From positions 485,476 through 549,475 of the forward strand of contig NZ_JACAOS010000001.1 of NCBI RefSeq assembly GCF_013386165.1: a stretch of 64,000 nucleotides of DNA. The letters run 5' to 3'. Below, piece after piece: positions 59,204 to 64,000 of the stretch; the stretch's first letter is position 1; each line of letters begins with the position of its first letter. This stretch comes from Pseudomonas gingeri (GTDB taxonomy: Bacteria; Pseudomonadota; Gammaproteobacteria; Pseudomonadales; Pseudomonadaceae). Both the position numbers and the translations under genes were made by a program. Under the pieces are notes generated by a model. The model was not told where the DNA came from. It ran no database searches and saw only the letters and a program-made list of their open reading frames with translations.

Positions 59204-61239
59204 TGGCTACGACAAATAACGCGCTCACGGCGATCAATACCCAGACCGTTGTGAACATGGCCGTTGTCGTGAACGGCGTCCAGAAGATGGACGATGACAT
59301 GGCAAAGGTCACCACAAAAGTCGGGAGTTTCAAAAAGAGCCTGGAGGATAGCGGCCTGGGCAAACTGGACATCTCCGCTGTGCTCAAGGGCGGTGGTTTG
59401 GCGGAGCATTTTGTCGCGGGGGTCCAGGCGGCGATCAAGGAAGAAAACAAGCTGGCCGAAGCCCGAAAAGGGGCTGAGGGCCCTGAGTTGCCGGATGCGA
59501 AGTTGGGGGATACGGCGAAAAATCTGGCGAAGTTGAGTGAGGCGGTCGACAGCATTTCGGTGAAGTTCGGCCAGGCACTGTTGCCCGTAGTGAACTCCGT
59601 AGTGACGGCGCTGGTACCGCTGGTGAGTACCGTCGCCGAGTTCGTGGCGGCCAATCCGAATCTGGTTCAGGGCCTGGCAGCGGGGGCGTTGGCGTTTACC
59701 GTCATGCGGGGAGCGGTGACCGGTGTAATGGGCGCGATGGAGTTGCTCAAAGTCGGTTTCCTGTCTTCTCCTATTGGTCTGGTTGCGCTGGGCATCGCCG
59801 TTGTGGCGGGGATTATCATTGCTTACTGGGAACCGATCTCAGGCTTCTTCAAGGGGCTTTGGGACGGCATCAAGAGCATGGCGGCCACCTTCATGACGGG
59901 GCTGCAGGCAGTGCTCGACTGGTCACCGATGCCGATTATTACGGCGGGTTGGGAGACCATCAGCGTATTTTTTGCCAGCCTCTGGGACTCGATCACGACG
60001 GCAGCCGTTTCGGTGTTCGACTTCTTCAAGGAGCTGTTTTCCTGGACACCGGTGGGTCTGGTCATGGACAACTGGGTACCGCTGACGGGGCTCTTCGATT
60101 CGATCTGGCGATTGCTCAAAGCTTTGGCCGTGCCCGTAATGGCCTTTCTCAAAAGCGTGTTCGACTGGTCGCCGCTGGGGCGGGTCGTCAATAACTGGGG
60201 GGCGATCAGCGCCTTTTTTGAACAGCTCTGGGATTCGATCAAGATCGCCAGCGCATCGCTGGTGGGTTTTCTCAAATCCCTGTTCGACTGGTCGCCGCTA
60301 CAAATGATCCGCAGTGGTTGGGAGGCGGTCAGCGCTTTTTTCGAACAGCTCTGGGACAGGATCAAAATCGCCAGCGCACCGCTGGTGGGCTTTCTCAAAA
60401 GCGTGTTCGACTGGTCGCCATTGGGGCTGATCGTCAACAACTGGGGAGCGATCAGCGCCTTTTTCGAACAGCTCTGGGACACGATCAAAATCGTCAGCGC
60501 ACCGGCGGTGGACTTTCTCAAGGAGGTGTTCGACTGGTCGCCGTCGGGGCTGGTCATCAATAACTGGGGGGCCATCAGCGCATTTTTCGAAGGCGTCTGG
60601 AACTCGATCAAAACGGTGACCGCACCGGTGGTGGATTTTCTCAAGAGCGTGTTCGAGTGGTCCCCCATTGAGCAGATTGTCGCTATCTGGGGCCCCATCA
60701 GCAAGGTCTTTTCGGACTTGTGGGATGTCCTGCGAAGCCTGGCGGTCCCGGTCATGGACTTTTTCCAGACGATGTTCGACTGGTCACCACTGGCGATGGT
60801 CATCAGGAACTGGGATCCGATTGTTGCCTGGTTCGCGGGCTGGTGGAGCAAGTTGCAGACCTTTATCACACCGATCAAGGAATTGTTCAGTGGTGGTTTC
60901 GGTGAGTTTGTCGCCAAGGTCACCGGTAAGGTCGATGGTCTGGCGCAGCAACAGGAGGCCGCGAATGCCAAGGCGGCCAGTGGCGGCGGTTCTTCTTTCT
61001 GGAATTGGGGCGACTCGTCGAGCAGCTCTGACTCCGGCCTGACGAGCAACTCCAGCAACCTTGTCCAGCAAACCGCCGCCAACAACCGCACGCAACTCGA
61101 AGGCGGCTTGACCGTGAACTTCAAAGATGCGCCAGCGGGCTTGCGCGTCGATCAAGCGCAAACCAATCAACCGGGCCTGGACCTGACGCCTCGCGTCGGC
61201 TACCGCTCGCTTTCCTACGGAGGTGCCTATGGCAACTAA
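59203..61239 (+). CDS. tail tape measure protein with eight 41-residue repeats
   Basis: A 678-residue protein that sets tail length and is threaded by the chaperones encoded just before it. Residues 1-150 are helical and charged; about 150-210 are hydrophobic (VQGLAAGALAFTVMRGAVTG; LVALGIAVVAGIIIAYWE). Residues 240-567 are eight tandem 41-residue units starting W(S/T)P with a recurrent NNWGAISAFFEQLWD core. The C-terminus is Ser/Asn/Gly-rich. It is short beside siphophage tape measures, which fits a short tailocin tail. The ATG at 59203 overlaps the chaperone stop; a GTG one codon earlier is also possible. Confidence 0.9.
   Translation: MATTNNALTAINTQTVVNMAVVVNGVQKMDDDMAKVTTKVGSFKKSLEDSGLGKLDISAVLKGGGLAEHFVAGVQAAIKEENKLAEARKGAEGPELPDAKLGDTAKNLAKLSEAVDSISVKFGQALLPVVNSVVTALVPLVSTVAEFVAANPNLVQGLAAGALAFTVMRGAVTGVMGAMELLKVGFLSSPIGLVALGIAVVAGIIIAYWEPISGFFKGLWDGIKSMAATFMTGLQAVLDWSPMPIITAGWETISVFFASLWDSITTAAVSVFDFFKELFSWTPVGLVMDNWVPLTGLFDSIWRLLKALAVPVMAFLKSVFDWSPLGRVVNNWGAISAFFEQLWDSIKIASASLVGFLKSLFDWSPLQMIRSGWEAVSAFFEQLWDRIKIASAPLVGFLKSVFDWSPLGLIVNNWGAISAFFEQLWDTIKIVSAPAVDFLKEVFDWSPSGLVINNWGAISAFFEGVWNSIKTVTAPVVDFLKSVFEWSPIEQIVAIWGPISKVFSDLWDVLRSLAVPVMDFFQTMFDWSPLAMVIRNWDPIVAWFAGWWSKLQTFITPIKELFSGGFGEFVAKVTGKVDGLAQQQEAANAKAASGGGSSFWNWGDSSSSSDSGLTSNSSNLVQQTAANNRTQLEGGLTVNFKDAPAGLRVDQAQTNQPGLDLTPRVGYRSLSYGGAYGN
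59920..60903 (+). repeat. eight tandem 123-bp repeats in the tape measure gene
   Basis: Units begin at 59920, 60043, 60166, 60289, 60412, 60535, 60658 and 60781, each at the TGG of a W-(S/T)-P motif, exactly 123 bp apart. Units 3 to 6 are the most alike (for example NNWGAISAFFEQLWD in units 3 and 5); the outer ones have diverged. Unequal exchange between units would change tail length in 41-residue steps without breaking the frame. Confidence 0.93.
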
Positions 61240-62515
61240 CTGGCGTGATCGTTTGTTGCCGGCGTCGTTTCGCGGCGTACCATTCTGGGTCGACCAGGCA
61301 AAAAACCCGGTCGGCCAGAAAGGCCAGTTGCATGAATACCCGCAGCGCGACCGGTCGTTTTTTGAAGGTCTCGGCCAGCAGTCGAAGATCTATGACCTGA
61401 CGGCTTTTATCGTTGGCGCCGATTGCCTTGATAAGCGCGACGCGCTGCTCAAGGCATTGGAGGAGGGCAGCGGCGAACTGGTTCACCCGTGGCAGGGGCG
61501 GATGCAGGTCAAGGTCGGCGAATGCGAGATGACCCAGACCCGCCAGGATGGCGGGTTGGTGACCTTCAGCCTGAAGTTTTATCCAGACGAGCCGCTGCCG
61601 TTCCCCAAGGCAGTCGTCAATACCCAGAAGCAATTGCAGGTGGCGTCGGACAAATTGCTCGACACTTCGGTGATACGTTTCGATGGGGCGATGTCGCAGA
61701 TCAACAAGGCGCGGATCAGCCTGGAAAACCTGCGCCAGGGGATCGACACGGCGTATCACGTGGTTGAACAGGAGTTGCAGCCGCTGATCAACACGTACGC
61801 AAACATCTATGCCATGGTTCGCACGGTCAAGGAGTTTCCTCAGCAAGTGAGTGCCGCAGTCAAAGGGGTGCTAGGCCAATTCAATGGGTTGGTGGGCGAA
61901 GTCAAGAGTGTTGTGGGTGAAGTCCGGGGCTTGAAAGACTATGCCCTCAAGGGCTATCACGGAATGCTGGCCGACCTCTCGAAACAGGTCGAGGACGCCA
62001 AGTCCCTCGACGCCTCCAAACTGACTATTGGCAAGGACACCGCCGCGGCCTCACAGGCTACGGTGAACCTGATCCAGGATGCGTTGCTGGTACAGATCTC
62101 CCAGTTTGTATCAATGATTCCGGTCGCGACGCCGGCGGTGAAACTGACGAGCACACCGTCGCTGGCCCAACAAGCCCAGCAGCCGGTGCAACGTGCCGAT
62201 GTGCCAGTGGTCGACGATGTGCTGGCGCTGCGCGACGGCCTCAACGATGTGATCTGGCAGGCGGCGCTCAAGGCTGATGCGGTGCAATACGACGCACTCA
62301 GTACGGTACGCCAGGCGCTGACGCAGCATCTCAACGCGGTGGCGTCCAATGGGGTGCGGCTGGTTGACCTGACGCCCAAGAGCACCCAGCCGGCCCTGCT
62401 CGTATCTTACGATAAGCTTGGTGATGCCACGCGAGTGGGTGAAGTGGTGCAGCGCAACCGGATTCCGCACCCCGGTTTCATACCGCCGACGCCGTTGCAG
62501 ATCTCCCAGGAGTAA
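61229..62515 (+). CDS. Mu gpN-like baseplate/'DNA circularization' protein
   Basis: A 428-residue protein. The N-terminal domain (about residues 1-100) reads WRDRLLPASFRGVPFWV, HEYPQRDRSFFEGLGQ and VHPWQGRMQVKV. This is the domain named after Mu gpN as DNA circularization, though it is a baseplate hub or tail protein in structure-based work. The C-terminal 300 residues are helical and Ala/Val-rich. The ATG at 61229 lies inside the tape measure end (11-bp overlap) with GGAGG upstream. The order matches Mu genes 42-43. Confidence 0.88.
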   Translation: MATNWRDRLLPASFRGVPFWVDQAKNPVGQKGQLHEYPQRDRSFFEGLGQQSKIYDLTAFIVGADCLDKRDALLKALEEGSGELVHPWQGRMQVKVGECEMTQTRQDGGLVTFSLKFYPDEPLPFPKAVVNTQKQLQVASDKLLDTSVIRFDGAMSQINKARISLENLRQGIDTAYHVVEQELQPLINTYANIYAMVRTVKEFPQQVSAAVKGVLGQFNGLVGEVKSVVGEVRGLKDYALKGYHGMLADLSKQVEDAKSLDASKLTIGKDTAAASQATVNLIQDALLVQISQFVSMIPVATPAVKLTSTPSLAQQAQQPVQRADVPVVDDVLALRDGLNDVIWQAALKADAVQYDALSTVRQALTQHLNAVASNGVRLVDLTPKSTQPALLVSYDKLGDATRVGEVVQRNRIPHPGFIPPTPLQISQE

Positions 62516-62518
62516 GCC

Positions 62519-63562
62519 ATGACCGACATCGACAATGCCGTCGTCCTGTTGGTCGACGGCCTGAGTTATGAGGGCTGGAAGACCATCGAGATCAGTGCTG
62601 ACCTCGAGCGTCAATTCCGTACCTTCAAGCTCGGTATCACCTGGAAATGGCCCGGGCAGACCCAGGCCCTGCCGATCAAGGCCGGTGCCCGCTGTTCGGT
62701 CATGATCGGCTGCGATCAGGTCCTGACCGGTTACGTGTTCAAGGCCCCCATCAGCTATGACGGCAATCAGATCAGCCTGACGGTCGAGGGCAGTTCGCTG
62801 ACCCAGGACCTGGTGGATTGCGCGGCCGTCAACCAGCCGAGCCAATGGCGTGAACAGAGCCTGCTGAAGATCGTCGAGGCACTGGCCAAACCCTACAAGA
62901 TCAATGTGCGCAGCGAGATCCCGGAAACCACCAAACTGCAAACCCACAGCATCGTGCCGGGTGAGACGGTGTTCAAGTCCATCGATCGGTTGCTGACCTT
63001 GTATCGGGTGTTCTCCACCGACGACGCGGCCGGCAACCTGGTACTCGCCAAACCCGGAAGTGCCGGGCGGGCGACGGATGCACTGGAGCTGGGCAAGAAT
63101 ATTCTTTCGGCCAATACGGCGAGGGACTACAGCGCGGTGTTCTCCGAGTACCGGGTGATCGGCCAGCACAAGGGCAGCGACCAGAGCAGCGGCAGTGCAG
63201 TGAGCGAAGTCTCCGGGGTGTCCAGCGAGACCAGTCCGGATCGCAAGCGCGTCACGGTGATCAGTGAAAGCGCGCAGCTTACTCCGGTGCTGGCCCAGCA
63301 ACGGGCTGACTGGGAGCGGGCGACACGCCGCGCCAGGGCCCTGACGACCACCTACACCGTGCAGGGCTGGCGACAGTCCAACGGTGATCTGTGGCGACAC
63401 AACCTGACCGTGCGGGTGAAGGATCCAGTGCTGGATGTGGACCAGGACATGCTCATCTCCAAGGTGACTTATTCGTTGTCTGCGCAGGGCTCGATCACCA
63501 CCCTGGTCGTGGCGCCACCGCAGGTCTTCGATGCCACACCGGCACCTGCCAAGGCCAAGTAG
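62519..63562 (+). CDS. Mu gpP-like baseplate hub protein
   Basis: A 347-residue protein of the late control D/gpP hub family, forming the trimeric baseplate centre (related to phage T4 gp27). Visible features are LLVDGLSYEGWKTIEISAD at the start, the beta domains GARCSVMIGCDQVLTGYVF and ISLTVEGSSLTQDLVDCA, and the C-terminal TVRVKDPVLDVDQDMLISKV. A Ser-rich loop (GSDQSSGSAVSEVSG) separates two halves. It begins 3 bp after the gpN-like stop. A REP pair, not an operon partner, follows. Confidence 0.9.
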   Translation: MTDIDNAVVLLVDGLSYEGWKTIEISADLERQFRTFKLGITWKWPGQTQALPIKAGARCSVMIGCDQVLTGYVFKAPISYDGNQISLTVEGSSLTQDLVDCAAVNQPSQWREQSLLKIVEALAKPYKINVRSEIPETTKLQTHSIVPGETVFKSIDRLLTLYRVFSTDDAAGNLVLAKPGSAGRATDALELGKNILSANTARDYSAVFSEYRVIGQHKGSDQSSGSAVSEVSGVSSETSPDRKRVTVISESAQLTPVLAQQRADWERATRRARALTTTYTVQGWRQSNGDLWRHNLTVRVKDPVLDVDQDMLISKVTYSLSAQGSITTLVVAPPQVFDATPAPAKAK

Positions 63563-63588
63563 CCCGCCTCATCTGTTGCGTCTGTTCT

Positions 63589-63689
63589 GCCGCTATCGCC
63601 AGCCAGCTGGCCCCTGCAGTGTTCGTGTCCAACCCGCATTTTGCATACGACCCAAAACCTGCAGGAGTCAGCTGGCTGGCGATAGCGGC
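63589..63689. repeat. REP-type inverted pair inside the tail operon
   Basis: GCCGCTATCGCCAGCCAGCT (63589-63608, arm continues to 63618) is matched in reverse at 63659-63689 (CTGCAGGAGTCAGCTGGCTG and onward). Arms of about 30 bp agree except for two or three bases. The element belongs to the same broad REP type as the others in the window but sits between co-directional structural genes. Confidence 0.8.
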
Positions 63690-63723
63690 CTCCCTGACAC
63701 ACCGCTCGCCCAAGGAACACACC

Positions 63724-64000
63724 ATGAGCCTACTGACACGCCTACTGGCGCGCGGCACTGTCGTGCTCGCCAACTCGGCCAACAAACTGCAATCGCTGCA
63801 AATGCGCCTGACCGCCGGTGAAGTGAACGACGACATGGAGCACTTCGAACCCTACGGCTTCACCAGCAACCCGCTGGCCGGCGCTGAAGGCATCGCCACC
63901 TTTCTCGGCGGCGACCGTTCCCACGCGATCGTCCTGGTGGTCGCCGACCGCCGCTACCGCCTGCAGAACCTCGCCCCCGGCGAAATCGCCCTCTACACCG
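63724..64000 (+). CDS. Mu gp45-like baseplate assembly protein V (partial)
   Basis: The first 92 codons of a spike/baseplate V protein; it runs off the window end. The N-terminus MSLLTRLLARGTVVLANSAN, the segment LQSLQMRLTAGEVNDDMEHFEPYGFTSNPL and RRYRLQNLAPGEIALYT match Mu gp45, the membrane-piercing central spike. AAGGAA precedes the ATG. It should be followed by further baseplate and tail-fibre genes outside the window. Confidence 0.92.
   Translation, partial: MSLLTRLLARGTVVLANSANKLQSLQMRLTAGEVNDDMEHFEPYGFTSNPLAGAEGIATFLGGDRSHAIVLVVADRRYRLQNLAPGEIALYT

Noticed and set aside
59823..61124. 433-codon frame antisense to the tape measure repeats
   Set aside because: The repeats on the coding strand generate a repetitive antisense product; there is no independent support for it.

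Overview
The window is chromosomal DNA from a fluorescent Pseudomonas, most likely the P. fluorescens group. The evidence is high G+C, GNN/CNN-rich codon use, Pseudomonas REP elements (the type starting TGTAGGAGC), an RsmZ-like small RNA with a GacA box, colRS beside groESL, and a contractile tail cluster downstream of mutS, a known tailocin/prophage site in this group.

Layout. 1-9 kb: ftsB (end), ispD, a LysR regulator divergent from the glutathione-dependent formaldehyde genes adhC-fghA, then ispF-truD-surE-pcm-nlpD-rpoS. 9-31 kb: housekeeping and poorly known genes, including two SEC-C proteins, a LEA14-like lipoprotein, a collagen-like secreted protein, dinG, a clan-A glycoside hydrolase, a serine hydrolase, an OmpA-like lipoprotein with an Ala/Lys-rich tail, pdxH, nhaA, a cysteine-synthase-like enzyme, rhlG, an RsuA-like protein with an atypical active-site motif, rimO and kup. 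31-49 kb: the mprF-virJ lipid-modification pair, two tandem tRNA-fMet genes, LexA-boxed dinB, proS, ampG, an alkyltransferase-like protein, a DUF481 protein, a HugZ-like protein, fxsA, groESL with a sigma-32-like promoter, and colRS. 49-53 kb: a small exported protein, rsmZ, fdxA and mutS. About 40 kb therefore lies between rpoS and rsmZ-fdxA-mutS, which are adjacent in P. aeruginosa.

53-64 kb is the accessory region. An alpha-carbonic anhydrase gene is followed by a LexA/PrtR-type self-cleaving repressor, a strong promoter whose spacer is a palindromic operator, a leader of about 440 nt with no convincing gene, and Mu-like contractile tail genes: holin, gp37-like, gp38-like, sheath, tube, tail chaperone with a -1 frameshift extension, tape measure with eight 41-residue repeats, gpN-like, gpP-like and the start of the gp45/baseplate V gene. 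No capsid, terminase, integrase or replication gene lies between the repressor and the tail genes. This fits an R-type tailocin induced when the repressor is cleaved after DNA damage. The leader carries a boxA-like GCTCTTTA, duplicated hairpin modules and a terminator-like hairpin, and similar hairpins with T-tracts recur between the structural genes. I read this as a candidate processive antitermination system, the most interesting hypothesis in the window.
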